Shown here piece by piece: positions 10,696 to 19,630 of a DNA stretch of 46,589 bases. Numbering within the stretch: position 1 is the stretch's first letter; every line of letters starts with the position of its first letter. Origin of the DNA: Gemmatimonadota bacterium (GTDB taxonomy: Bacteria; Gemmatimonadota; Gemmatimonadetes; Longimicrobiales; Longimicrobiaceae); contig JAQBQD010000085.1 of the NCBI GenBank assembly GCA_028287185.1, positions 1-46,589 of the forward strand, given 5' to 3'. Under the pieces are notes generated by a model. The model was not told the origin of the DNA. It did not search any database and saw only the letters and a list, made by a program, of their open reading frames with translations. Both the position numbers and the translations under genes were made by a program.

Positions 10696-11166
10696 ATGAG
10701 CGAGCCTGTGGACGCGGTGGACGTGCGCTTCGAGCGGGCGGACGCGTCGCACGTGGACGTGCTGGCGCCGCTGATGCGCGGGTTCTACGCGTACGAGCAC
10801 CTGCCGTGGGACGAGGCGGCCGCGCGGGGCGGGCTGGGGATGATCCTGGCGGACGCGTCGCTGGGGCAGGTGTGGCTGATGCGAACGGAGGAGGGCTGGG
10901 CAGGGTACTTCGTGCTGGCGTTCTCGTTCAGCCTGGAGTTCCGCGGACGGTTCGGCTTCCTCGACGAGCTGTACCTGCGGGACGACCACCGGGGGCGTGG
11001 TCTGGGCCGGCGAGCGGTGGACCACGCCGCGGAGGTGTGTCTGGGCCTCGGCATTCGCGCGCTACGCCTGGAGGTCACGTGCGACAACGCCGCCGCCCGC
11101 GGGTTCTACGCCCGCCTCGGCTTCCAGGACCACGGCCGCGACCTGCTCACGCGGTGGGTGGATTGA
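10696..11166 (+). CDS. GNAT-family N-acetyltransferase
   Basis: A 156-residue single-domain GNAT protein. FLDELYLRDDHRGRGLGRRA contains the acetyl-CoA pyrophosphate-binding Q/RxxGxG/A element (RGRGLG), followed by LRLEVTCDNAAARGFYARLGF, the usual strand-helix end of the fold. The acceptor substrate is unknown. It follows the ABC transporter by 124 bases with no shared frame and precedes the MNT/HEPN pair by 74 bases, so a shared transcript is possible but unproven. Confidence 0.88.
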   Translation: MSEPVDAVDVRFERADASHVDVLAPLMRGFYAYEHLPWDEAAARGGLGMILADASLGQVWLMRTEEGWAGYFVLAFSFSLEFRGRFGFLDELYLRDDHRGRGLGRRAVDHAAEVCLGLGIRALRLEVTCDNAAARGFYARLGFQDHGRDLLTRWVD

Positions 11167-11240
11167 GGAGAAGGCGGATGGATGATGACGGATGAGGTTT
11201 CCAGCATGACGCGAACGCCGACGAACCGAGAGGAGCCGAG

Positions 11241-11531
11241 ATGACACGCGACGAGGCCGTACGGATCATCAGCGCCCGGCTTGGCGAGCTACAGCGGTTC
11301 CACGTGGAGTCGCTCTCGCTCTTCGGCTCCGTCGCCCGTGACGAGGCCGCGCCGGGAAGCGACGTCGACGTGCTTGTCCAGTTCCGCGGCCCCGCCACCT
11401 TCGATCGCTACATGGGTCTGCTGGAGTACCTCGAGGAACGCCTGGGGGCCGAGGTCGATCTGGTGACGACTACCGGCTTGCGCGAGCGCGCGCGCGAGAA
11501 CGTGGAACGGGAGCTGATTCGTGTCGCGTGA
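11241..11531 (+). CDS. mntA: MNT-domain nucleotidyltransferase, antitoxin of an MNT/HEPN pair
   Basis: A 96-residue minimal nucleotidyltransferase. LFGSVARDEAAPGSDVDVLV is the G-S-x9-S-D-x-D signature that binds nucleotide and metal. In characterised systems (MntA/HepT) this protein AMPylates the HEPN toxin on a tyrosine near its active site and so silences it. It has a good ribosome-binding site (GAGAGGAGCC), and its last 11 bases overlap the HEPN gene in another frame, so the two are translationally coupled. The C-terminal LREREARENVEREL-like helix (residues 80-96) is usual for the family. Confidence 0.9.
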   Translation: MTRDEAVRIISARLGELQRFHVESLSLFGSVARDEAAPGSDVDVLVQFRGPATFDRYMGLLEYLEERLGAEVDLVTTTGLRERARENVERELIRVA

Positions 11532-11889
11532 TCGGAGGCTGTATCGGTTCGACATCGTCGAGTACGCCGGGCACATCGGCGACTTCACGCGAACGATGTC
11601 CTTCGACGAATTCACCGGGGATCTGAAGACGCAGATCGCCGTACTCCGCTGCCTGGAGATCATAGGCGAGGCGATCAAGAACCTTTCCGCCGACGAGCTT
11701 GCGCTGCACGCGGAAATCCCGTGGCGCCGCATCGCCCGCTTCCGCGACCGCCTCGCGCACGCCTACTTCGGTATCGACCTCGACATCGTGTGGGACGTGG
11801 TGCAGAACAAGCTTCCCGAGGTGATCTCGGCCGTGCATCAGATGATTGCATCCGACCTGGGCAATGTGGCTGGCGGCGAGACCCTGTGA
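11521..11889 (+). CDS. hepT: HEPN-domain RNase-like toxin (DUF86/HepT)
   Basis: A 122-residue all-helical DUF86 protein. RDRLAHAYF near residue 76 contains the catalytic R-x4-H-x-Y motif of HEPN toxins, where Tyr is the AMPylation target; the GDLKTQIAVLRCLEIIGEA segment earlier is the typical dimer helix. The start is GTG 11521 inside the antitoxin gene, giving an 11-base overlap and the usual antitoxin-first order. All key residues are intact, so the pair should be functional. Its stop overlaps the GTG start of the downstream aminotransferase by 3 bases, which is unusual for a toxin-antitoxin pair. Confidence 0.9.
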   Translation: MSRDRRLYRFDIVEYAGHIGDFTRTMSFDEFTGDLKTQIAVLRCLEIIGEAIKNLSADELALHAEIPWRRIARFRDRLAHAYFGIDLDIVWDVVQNKLPEVISAVHQMIASDLGNVAGGETL

Positions 11890-13262
11890 CGCACGCTCCC
11901 CTCACGGGCACCGACCTCCCCTCCGTCCGCACGCCTCCGCCCGGGCCGGAGTCCCTGCGCCTGGCGGGCGAGCTGGCGGCGTACGAATCGCCGAACGTCA
12001 CCTACCTGGCGCCGGACTTCCCGGTGTTCTGGGCCGAGGCGCGCGGGGCCAACGTGCGCGACGTGGACGGCAACGTCTACGTGGACCTCACCGCCGCCTT
12101 CGCGGTCGCGGCCGCCGGGCACGCACACCCGCGGATCGTGGAGGCCATCCGCGCACAGGCGGGGCGGCTCGTCCACGGCATGGGCGACGTGCATCCGCCC
12201 GACGTGAAGGTCGATGTGCTCCGCGCGCTGGCCGAGGTCGCACCCCGAGGACTGCGCCGCTCCATCCTCGCCAGCTCTGGCGCCGAGGCCGTGGAGGCCG
12301 CGCTCAAGACCGCCGCCGTCGCCACGGGAAAGCCGCGCGTGCTCGCCTTCCACGGCGGCTACCACGGCCTCACGTACGGCGCGCTCTCCGTCTCGTCGCG
12401 CGAGGACTTCCGCGCGCCGTTCGCGGCCCAGCTCGGCATCTACGCCGTCTTCGCGCCGTATCCGTACGCCTACCGCTCGCCGTTCGGCACGGACCCGGAC
12501 GAGGTCTGCGCCGCCACGTTGCGATACGTGGAGTACCTGCTGGACACGCCGGGGACGGCCTCCGAGGGCGTCGGCGCCATCCTCGTGGAGCCGGTGCAGG
12601 GCCGCGGCGGGGACGTGGTGCCGCCCGCCGGCTTCCTCCCCGGCTTGCGCCGCATCTGCGACGAGCGGGAGCTGCTGCTGATCTTCGACGAGGTGTACAC
12701 GGGCTTCGGACGCACGGGGCGCTGGTTCGCGTGCGAGCACTGGGGCGTGGTGCCGGACGTGATGGTCGTCGGCAAGGCGCTGACCGGCGGCTTCCCGTTC
12801 GCCGCCTGCATCGGCACCGACCGCGTGATGGAGGCGTGGCCCCGCTCCCGCGGCGAGGCCATCCACACCTCCACCTTCCTGGGCAACCCGCTGGGCTGCG
12901 CCGCCGCCCTCGCCTCCATCGCCGTCCTCCGCGACGAGCGGCTGGTGGAGCGCTCCGCCGCCCTCGGCGCCGATCTCCAGCGCCGGCTCGCCGAGATGAC
13001 GGCCGGCCATCCGCGCGTCGGCGAGGTGCGCGGCCTGGGGATGATGATCGGCATGGAGATGGTCCGCGACCGCGCCACCCGCGAGCCCGCGCCCGAGCTG
13101 GCCGGCCGCGTGGTCGTCCAGGCGCTCCGCCGCGGCCTGCTGCTGCTGGGCGGAGGCATCCACGGGAACGTCCTGTCCTTCTCCCCTCCGTTCGTCATCA
13201 CCGAAGGACAGCTCGACGCAGCCCTCGACATCATCGCCGCCATCCTGCGCGACCTCCCGTAG
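11886..13262 (+). CDS. Class III (PLP-dependent) aminotransferase
   Basis: A 458-residue fold-type I enzyme of the 4-aminobutyrate/ornithine aminotransferase group. SSGAEAVEAALKTAA and FHGGYHGLTYGA hold phosphate and ring contacts, LIFDEVYTGFGRTG carries the PLP-binding Asp, VVGKALTGGFPFAA carries the Schiff-base Lys, and TSTFLGNPLGCAAA closes the active site. The amino donor cannot be assigned; ADVDG-like N-terminal sequence DVDGNVYVDL is generic. GTG 11886 overlaps the HepT stop (GTGA), so translation is probably coupled to the toxin gene. An in-frame extension upstream to 11721 lies wholly within hepT and is not coding. Confidence 0.88.
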   Translation: MTHAPLTGTDLPSVRTPPPGPESLRLAGELAAYESPNVTYLAPDFPVFWAEARGANVRDVDGNVYVDLTAAFAVAAAGHAHPRIVEAIRAQAGRLVHGMGDVHPPDVKVDVLRALAEVAPRGLRRSILASSGAEAVEAALKTAAVATGKPRVLAFHGGYHGLTYGALSVSSREDFRAPFAAQLGIYAVFAPYPYAYRSPFGTDPDEVCAATLRYVEYLLDTPGTASEGVGAILVEPVQGRGGDVVPPAGFLPGLRRICDERELLLIFDEVYTGFGRTGRWFACEHWGVVPDVMVVGKALTGGFPFAACIGTDRVMEAWPRSRGEAIHTSTFLGNPLGCAAALASIAVLRDERLVERSAALGADLQRRLAEMTAGHPRVGEVRGLGMMIGMEMVRDRATREPAPELAGRVVVQALRRGLLLLGGGIHGNVLSFSPPFVITEGQLDAALDIIAAILRDLP

Positions 13263-13727
13263 CCGCCGCGGGGAAGGACCAACGACGCGCAGGGATCCGC
13301 GCGGGCGGCGCGCCCGGCTCGGGGGACGTGCTCGACGGCGGCGGGCTCGCGCGCGCCGCCTGCGGGAGCGAGTCGACGGGGCCCACGCGCCCATAGCCCC
13401 CTCGCCCGACACCCCGGGACGGTGGCTGGGCGAGCGCACCAACCGCGAAGCGCCTCGCTGCTCTGTGTAGCGATGTCCCGCGCGGCACCCCCCTCACCGT
13501 CATCGCCGACAGAGCGCCACTGCAGGCGGCATGGAAAGAGCTCGCGCCGAGAGCGTTCCCCGGCACGGGCGCTTTCGCCTTCGAGCTGCCACGGGTGATC
13601 GGTGAGCCCCAGGGCCGCGACGATGTGGACCCGGAGGTGCGTTCTCCCGAGACTTCGCCTGACCGGGCTGGCACCTTATTCGCAGCCGGTTCGCCAGCCG
13701 ACCCTGTTTGCATGAGAGGGTGAGCGG
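13263..13727. other. Intergenic region with a possible decayed coding frame
   Basis: These 465 bases contain no gene with a start and ribosome-binding site. On the plus strand a frame ending at about 13722 reads like real protein (for example TPLTVIADRAPLQAAWKEL and PGTGAFAFELPRVIGEPQG, roughly 13485-13620) but has no usable start and no family I recognise. It may be a relic. The promoter of the TlpA-like gene should lie near the right end; GAGAGGGTGAG just before 13728 is its ribosome-binding site. Confidence 0.35.
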
Positions 13728-14312
13728 ATGAGACCGAAGCCCCTTCTGGCGCCCGCGACGATCGCCATCGCGGCGATCCTGGTGGTGGTCCTGGCGGTGC
13801 GCGTGCGGACGCTGAACCGCCTGAACGAGGAGTTGTACCGCCGGCTCAGCCGGCCGCATGCGGGGATGTTCGTGCCCGCCTTCTCCTCCTCGACCACCGA
13901 TGGCGGCGTGGTGAGCGTGGGAAGCCCCCGGGCGGGGAAGCAGGTGCTCTTCGTCTTCAACGCCACCTGCCCGTACTGTCGCGCCTCGATCCCCGCATGG
14001 ACACGCATCGGGATCGCCCTCCAGGCGGCGAACGGTCGGGGCGCGGCGGTCGGCGTTTCGCTCGATGCGCCCGACACCGCCCGCGCGTACGCCACGCGGC
14101 ACGCGTTGCGGTATCCCGTCGCGGTCTTTCCCGACGGCCGGACCGCGGCGCTGTACCGCGCCGGATCGGTGCCCGTGACGATGGTGGTCGATTCGACCGG
14201 CCGCGTGGTCTACGCGCGGATCGGCGAGCTGAACGAGGGCTCCGCAGCGGACTCGGTGCGCGCGGCCGCGGGCCTGGCGGCAACGCGGACAGCGGCTGGC
14301 CCTCGGAGGTGA
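13728..14312 (+). CDS. Membrane-anchored TlpA/AhpC-like thiol-disulfide redoxin
   Basis: A 194-residue protein. Residues 8-25 form a single N-terminal membrane anchor (signal-anchor, N-in), and the rest is a thioredoxin fold facing the periplasm. VLFVFNATCPYCRASIPAW (near residue 85) holds the active-site CPYC motif, and SVPVTMVVDSTGRVVY contains the cis-Pro loop (VPVT). TlpA-like redoxins reduce or shuffle disulfides of exported proteins; CPYC is the motif seen in glutaredoxins and some oxidising enzymes, so the direction of electron flow is open. It lies 257 bases upstream of the six-cysteine peptide gene on the same strand, which makes it a candidate folding helper (inference). Confidence 0.85.
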   Translation: MRPKPLLAPATIAIAAILVVVLAVRVRTLNRLNEELYRRLSRPHAGMFVPAFSSSTTDGGVVSVGSPRAGKQVLFVFNATCPYCRASIPAWTRIGIALQAANGRGAAVGVSLDAPDTARAYATRHALRYPVAVFPDGRTAALYRAGSVPVTMVVDSTGRVVYARIGELNEGSAADSVRAAAGLAATRTAAGPRR

Positions 14313-14363
14313 TGGCACGCGCGATCCCCACCGCGCGCTTTCAGACCTGGCACGCAACTTTCC

Positions 14364-14400
14364 GTGAGCTTTGGCGGTCGGTGGAGCGTTCGAAGCTCAC
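14364..14400. promoter_or_regulatory. 8-bp inverted repeat upstream of the six-cysteine peptide gene
   Basis: GTGAGCTT (14364-14371) and AAGCTCAC (14393-14400) are exact reverse complements separated by 21 bases. They lie about 170 bases before the peptide start and 50 bases after the redoxin stop. It could be an operator with two half-sites about three helical turns apart, or a stem in the leader. One exact 8-bp pair can arise by chance. Confidence 0.25.
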
Positions 14401-14569
14401 AGAGCGCCCACTCCGGCCCAGCCCCCTCCCCGAAGGCGATCGCAGGAGCCCGGCCGAGCACGATCCCAACGGCTGGCCAACTTCAGGGCGGGAGGACCAC
14501 GCCGGCGCCCGCTGCCGCGGCAATCCCGCGCGGCTGCGGGCGGCGACGAAACCCAGCAGGAGGTGGGTG

Positions 14570-14776
14570 ATGATGGAACGGGCGAGGCGGATGGCGTTCG
14601 CGGCGGCGGTCACCGTCGCACTGGGCTTCGGGGCGCAGCAGGCGCTGGCCCAGCCAGACCGCGCGCGCGACGACGCGCGGGCCTGCAACGACTCCCTCTG
14701 CGCGCGGGTCTGCCACGCGGCGGGGTTCCCCGGCGGCTTCTGCAACAGCGCCGGTGGGTGCAGCTGCTACCTGTAG
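14570..14776 (+). CDS. Secreted six-cysteine CS-alpha-beta defensin-like peptide
   Basis: A 68-residue precursor. Residues 1-27 form a clear Sec signal (MMERARRMAF, hydrophobic core, then ALA cleavage), leaving a mature peptide of about 41 residues. Cysteines at 39, 44, 48, 58, 64 and 66 give C-x4-C-x3-C-x9-C-x5-C-x-C with GGFC at the fourth Cys. This is the CS-alpha-beta arrangement of arthropod-type defensins (CxxxC on the helix, GxC and CxC on the hairpin), including the x9 and x5 loops; only the first loop is short. Predicted pairing is C1-C4, C2-C5, C3-C6 (family knowledge). Strong ribosome-binding site AGCAGGAGG. Net charge of the mature part is near zero, so antimicrobial action is not assured; a toxin or signalling role is possible. 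A hairpin follows the stop. Confidence 0.85.
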   Translation: MMERARRMAFAAAVTVALGFGAQQALAQPDRARDDARACNDSLCARVCHAAGFPGGFCNSAGGCSCYL

Positions 14777-14786
14777 GCGGATGAAG

Positions 14787-14819
14787 ATCTCCCGCGCTCC
14801 GCCCCGGAGCGCGGGAGAT
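14787..14819 (+). terminator. Perfect 14-bp hairpin after the six-cysteine peptide gene
   Basis: ATCTCCCGCGCTCC (14787-14800) and GGAGCGCGGGAGAT (14806-14819) pair perfectly around a GCCCC loop, 10 bases after the peptide stop. No U-tract follows on the plus strand. It may end or stabilise the short mRNA. The following bases to 14981 hold nothing recognisable. Confidence 0.6.
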
Positions 14820-14981
14820 TCGCCCCAGGTGCCCGGCACCTGCCGAATAGCGGGCGTTTCGTCTGTAACCTCGAACGCCCCACGCCACGCCAGCACAGCG
14901 ACGGCCCACCCGCTGACGCCGATTCCCCCTGCGATATCCCGAATGCTCGGAGCAGTCAGCCGGCTGGAGGGAGAAGCATCC

Positions 14982-15842
14982 TCACCGCGCCGGCTGTCCC
15001 GCGGGCCTGGTGAGCCCCTGCGCCTCCAGCCAGCCGTAGAGCGCGTCGATCCAGTGATCGCTGCTCGTGCCCTGTTTCCGTAAGCCGAACCCGTGTCCGC
15101 CGGTGCTGAAGATGTGCACCTCGGGCCGCTGCCCCGCCGCGCGCAGCGCCGTGTAGAAACGCTCCACCGGCTCGAGCGCGACGGGGTCGTCCTGTGCCCA
15201 TGCCAGGAAAAGGGGCGGCAGGCGGTGCGGGATGGGCGGCATCACGCCGAACGGAGCGCCGTAGACGATCGCCGCGAAGTTCGGGCGCGCCGCGCTGTCC
15301 GGCTGGAGCACGGTGGCGCTGGAGACCATGCCGCCGGCCGAGAATCCCAGGAAGCCGACCCGGTCGGGGCGGACGCCCCACTCGGCCGCGTGCTGCCGCA
15401 CCACCTTGATGGCCTGGATGCCGTCGGCGATCCCGAACCTGCCTGCGGTGTCCATGTCCATCCGGGGAATGCCGTCGCCCCGCTTTTCCATGATCCGGTA
15501 CTTGAGCACGAAGGCGGCGATGCCACGTGCCTGCAGCCAGCGCGCCAGGTCGGCCCCTTCCAGGCCCACCGCCAGCGCGACGAACGCACCCCCCGGCGCG
15601 ATGATCACGCCCGTGCCGGTAGACCGGCCCGACGCGGGAAGGAACGCCGTAAGCGTCGGCGTCACGACGTTGAAGACCACCGGCCCGACGGGCGTCTCCT
15701 CGATCCGGCGCTCCGCCTGCGTCCAGTGATCCGAGCCCGGAGCGGTGCCCGGCCAGAGGTTCACGACCTGGCCATGCACGGGGCTCGCCGCGAGACACGC
15801 GATCACGATGCCGCCCAACGTCCACCGTAGCGTGCGATGCAC
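14982..15842 (-). CDS. Secreted alpha/beta hydrolase, acetyl-xylan-esterase-like
   Basis: A 286-residue protein with a Sec signal (cleavage near SPVHG, residue 24). IIAPGGAFVALAV is the oxyanion-hole region, VGFLGFSAGGMVSSA holds the nucleophile Ser (GFSAGG), WAQDDPV probably the acid, and FSTGGHGFGLRKQGT the catalytic His, in the order and spacing of carbohydrate-esterase-like BD-FAE/Axe2 proteins. These remove acetyl or feruloyl groups from plant polysaccharide; the exact substrate is not visible. NLWPGTAPGS at the mature N-terminus is typical of the family. It appears monocistronic, with its own AT-rich upstream region. Confidence 0.85.
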   Translation of the reverse strand: MHRTLRWTLGGIVIACLAASPVHGQVVNLWPGTAPGSDHWTQAERRIEETPVGPVVFNVVTPTLTAFLPASGRSTGTGVIIAPGGAFVALAVGLEGADLARWLQARGIAAFVLKYRIMEKRGDGIPRMDMDTAGRFGIADGIQAIKVVRQHAAEWGVRPDRVGFLGFSAGGMVSSATVLQPDSAARPNFAAIVYGAPFGVMPPIPHRLPPLFLAWAQDDPVALEPVERFYTALRAAGQRPEVHIFSTGGHGFGLRKQGTSSDHWIDALYGWLEAQGLTRPAGQPAR

Positions 15843-15887
15843 CGTTCCTCCTGGGTTGTGCGTGGTGGGATCGTCTGCGGGGCCTTG

Positions 15888-15950
15888 CTCACGGGGGAAT
15901 ATAGACGTCCTACCTTCCTGCGGTACCTTTGTTTACACAACTTTTACACC
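15888..15950 (-). promoter_or_regulatory. AT-rich upstream region of the esterase gene with direct repeats
   Basis: Two copies of TTTACAC (15932-15938 and 15943-15949; GTGTAAA on the minus strand) are spaced 11 bases, one helical turn apart. A TATATT-like -10 lies nearer the gene on the minus strand (about 15897-15902). This is among the few AT-rich patches in the window. A regulator binding the tandem GTGTAAA sites is plausible but not shown. Confidence 0.35.
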
Positions 15951-15975
15951 GCTGCGAGAACCCCCGGAAAGCACC

Positions 15976-16010
15976 GAAGGCCCCGCGACGAAGTTCGTCG
16001 TGGGGCCTTC
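15976..16010 (-). terminator. Terminator-like hairpin after the tRNA genes
   Basis: GAAGGCCCCGCGAC and GTCGTGGGGCCTTC form a 14-bp stem with one G-U pair and a 7-base loop, 11 bases downstream of the last tRNA on the minus strand. No long U-tract follows, though TGCTTTCC comes shortly after. It probably ends the eno-ftsB-tRNA transcript. Confidence 0.6.
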
Positions 16011-16020
16011 ACTTGCGAAG

Positions 16021-16094
16021 TAGCAGGGGGGGGACTCGAACCCCCGACCTTACGATTATGAGTCGTACGCTCTAACCAGCTGAGCTACCCTGCC
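16021..16094 (-). tRNA. tRNA with CAT anticodon (elongator Met, or Ile2)
   Basis: The minus strand folds into a complete 74-base cloverleaf: acceptor GGCAGGG pairing with CCCTGCT (G1-U72 wobble), D-arm GCTC...GAGC, anticodon stem TACGA/TCGTA around CTCATAA, a five-base variable loop, T-arm GGGGG-TTCGAGT-CCCCC and discriminator A. CCA is not encoded. Anticodon CAT reads AUG; if C34 is modified to lysidine it would be tRNA-Ile2. I cannot separate the two without TilS identity analysis; elongator Met is favoured by similarity to typical GGCxGGGTAGCTCAGCTGGTTAGAGC sequences. Confidence 0.9.
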
Positions 16095-16108
16095 ACGCAC
16101 CGGATGCA

Positions 16109-16134
16109 GAAGGCCGGCCCTGAAGCCGGCCTTC
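16109..16134 (-). other. 10-bp hairpin between the two tRNA genes
   Basis: GAAGGCCGGC and GCCGGCCTTC pair perfectly around a six-base loop in the 48-base gap between the tRNAs. With no U-tract on either side it is more likely a processing or spacer structure than a full terminator. Confidence 0.5.
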
Positions 16135-16142
16135 ATACCACA

Positions 16143-16216
<74 letters not shown>

Positions 16217-16253
16217 ACAAGTGCCTACAAGGTAAGCCGATCGCCGCGTGGCG

Positions 16254-18214
<1,961 letters not shown>

Positions 18215-19537
18215 TCAGCGCGGCGGCACGTCGATCCACAGCGTGGACGCGTGCGCTTCCGGGATCACGAGCACCGCGTCATATCCCCACATCAGGGTGC
18301 GCAGGCCGGGGTTCAGGCGGCCCAGCCTGCCGCGCTCGGCCTCGCCGCGCAGGGGGCGCAGATCCAGCACCGTCCACGCGTCCGGCGCGCCGGCGGCAAG
18401 CAGCGGGCGCGCGTCCATGAAGTCCAGGTCCTCCGCCACGTTCAGCGCGTGCGCCTTCTCCGCATTGTCGGGGGCGAAAGGCAGGAAGGCGTTCCGGGTG
18501 CCGTGCGCGGTCAGCACGAACAGGTGGAACGAGCGCGCGCCGCCGGACGCCGCCATCTCGCTCAGCAGGTTGCCGACGTCGAAGACGCCCGTGTACGACC
18601 GGCCGCGGATGGAGTGGTATCCGCCCAGCTTCACCAGCACCCGCGGCGCCGCCTCGCCCGCCGCCCGCGCCGCGCGGTATCGCTCCATGAAGTGCCGCTT
18701 CATCAGCCCCGCGCGCTGGTCGTTCGACTCGTACCCGTGCCCGTCGAACTGGCCGGCGTAGATCTCCCGGCTCACGCGCAGCTCGTCGATGATGCGCGCC
18801 GCCTCCGAGCCCGCCCCGGGGCGGAACGCCGCCGTCAGCCGCGTCGACATGTCCGCCGGGGCACTGGTCATGTAATAGATCGTCGGATTTTTCTCCGCGA
18901 TCACCCGCGCGTCCGCCCGCACGGCGTCGGCCGCGTAGCCCTGCGCCAGCGCCCGCGCGGCGGCGTTCGGGGCGATGGCTGCAAGGCGGCGCAGGAGGCC
19001 CGCGGGCGCGCCGATGAACTCCTGGTCCAGTCCCCAGATGGTCCCCCGCCGCCCACCCGTCGCGGCGACGGCGTCCGCCGCCATCTGCGTCTCCTCGCGC
19101 CACGCATCGAACGCCACCGCCCACGGGTCCGCCCGCACCGCGCGGCCCCACGCGTCCAGGCCGCCGGGCGTGCGGAGCGTGGCCTCCAGCCGCTCCGCGC
19201 TCAGCGGGCCCACCTCCACCGCCAGGTGCGCGTACCCCGCCGGCCGCAGCGCGCGGAACAGCGCCGCGGAAAGCTGCGGCAGCTCGCGCATCCCGTGGTC
19301 CTCCCCGATCAGGAAGAACTGGCTGCGCCCGCCCTCCGCGATCAGGAAGTCCGCGCCCGCGCCGGAGAGCCGGCCGTCCGCCAGACGCACGGGCATGGCG
19401 TGCGTCACAAGCGCCCGCACGAGAAGCGAGTCCGCGGAACGCAGGGCGGTCGTGTCCTGCGCCCGGAGCACCGGTGCGGCGGCGAGAAGCATGGGAACGA
19501 CAAAGACGCGGGTGACGCGTCGAGTGATGCTGGTCAT
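18215..19537 (-). CDS. Secreted EreA/ChaN-like protein of unknown substrate
   Basis: A 440-residue protein with a Sec signal (cleavage near LRAQ, residue 27). FFLIGEDHGMRELPQLSAAL with its Glu and His, followed by LAVEVGPLSAERL, resembles the first two motifs of the erythromycin-esterase/ChaN/TIKI-like hydrolase superfamily, where an E-x-x-H-like pair and a second acid bind a metal or act in catalysis. LVKLGGYHSIRGRSYTG later in the chain carries another conserved-looking His. I cannot place it in one family, and a role in antibiotic hydrolysis should not be assumed. It stands alone: nnr ends 94 bases upstream on the same strand. Confidence 0.6.
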   Translation of the reverse strand: MTSITRRVTRVFVVPMLLAAAPVLRAQDTTALRSADSLLVRALVTHAMPVRLADGRLSGAGADFLIAEGGRSQFFLIGEDHGMRELPQLSAALFRALRPAGYAHLAVEVGPLSAERLEATLRTPGGLDAWGRAVRADPWAVAFDAWREETQMAADAVAATGGRRGTIWGLDQEFIGAPAGLLRRLAAIAPNAAARALAQGYAADAVRADARVIAEKNPTIYYMTSAPADMSTRLTAAFRPGAGSEAARIIDELRVSREIYAGQFDGHGYESNDQRAGLMKRHFMERYRAARAAGEAAPRVLVKLGGYHSIRGRSYTGVFDVGNLLSEMAASGGARSFHLFVLTAHGTRNAFLPFAPDNAEKAHALNVAEDLDFMDARPLLAAGAPDAWTVLDLRPLRGEAERGRLGRLNPGLRTLMWGYDAVLVIPEAHASTLWIDVPPR

Positions 19538-19630
19538 GTGGGGCGCCTCGGGAGGGGTGGAGAGGCGGATGGTGAGCGCTGCGTCCGGAGTGGACGAGGG
19601 TCAAACGCAAGGGAGGGGCGAGAAGTTTCG

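Noticed and set aside
14348..14362. A sigma54-like TGGCAC-N5-TTTC upstream of the six-Cys peptide.
   Set aside because: The -12 element lacks the GC dinucleotide (TTTC instead of TTGC), it is 200 bases from the start, and no sigma54 activator is in the window.
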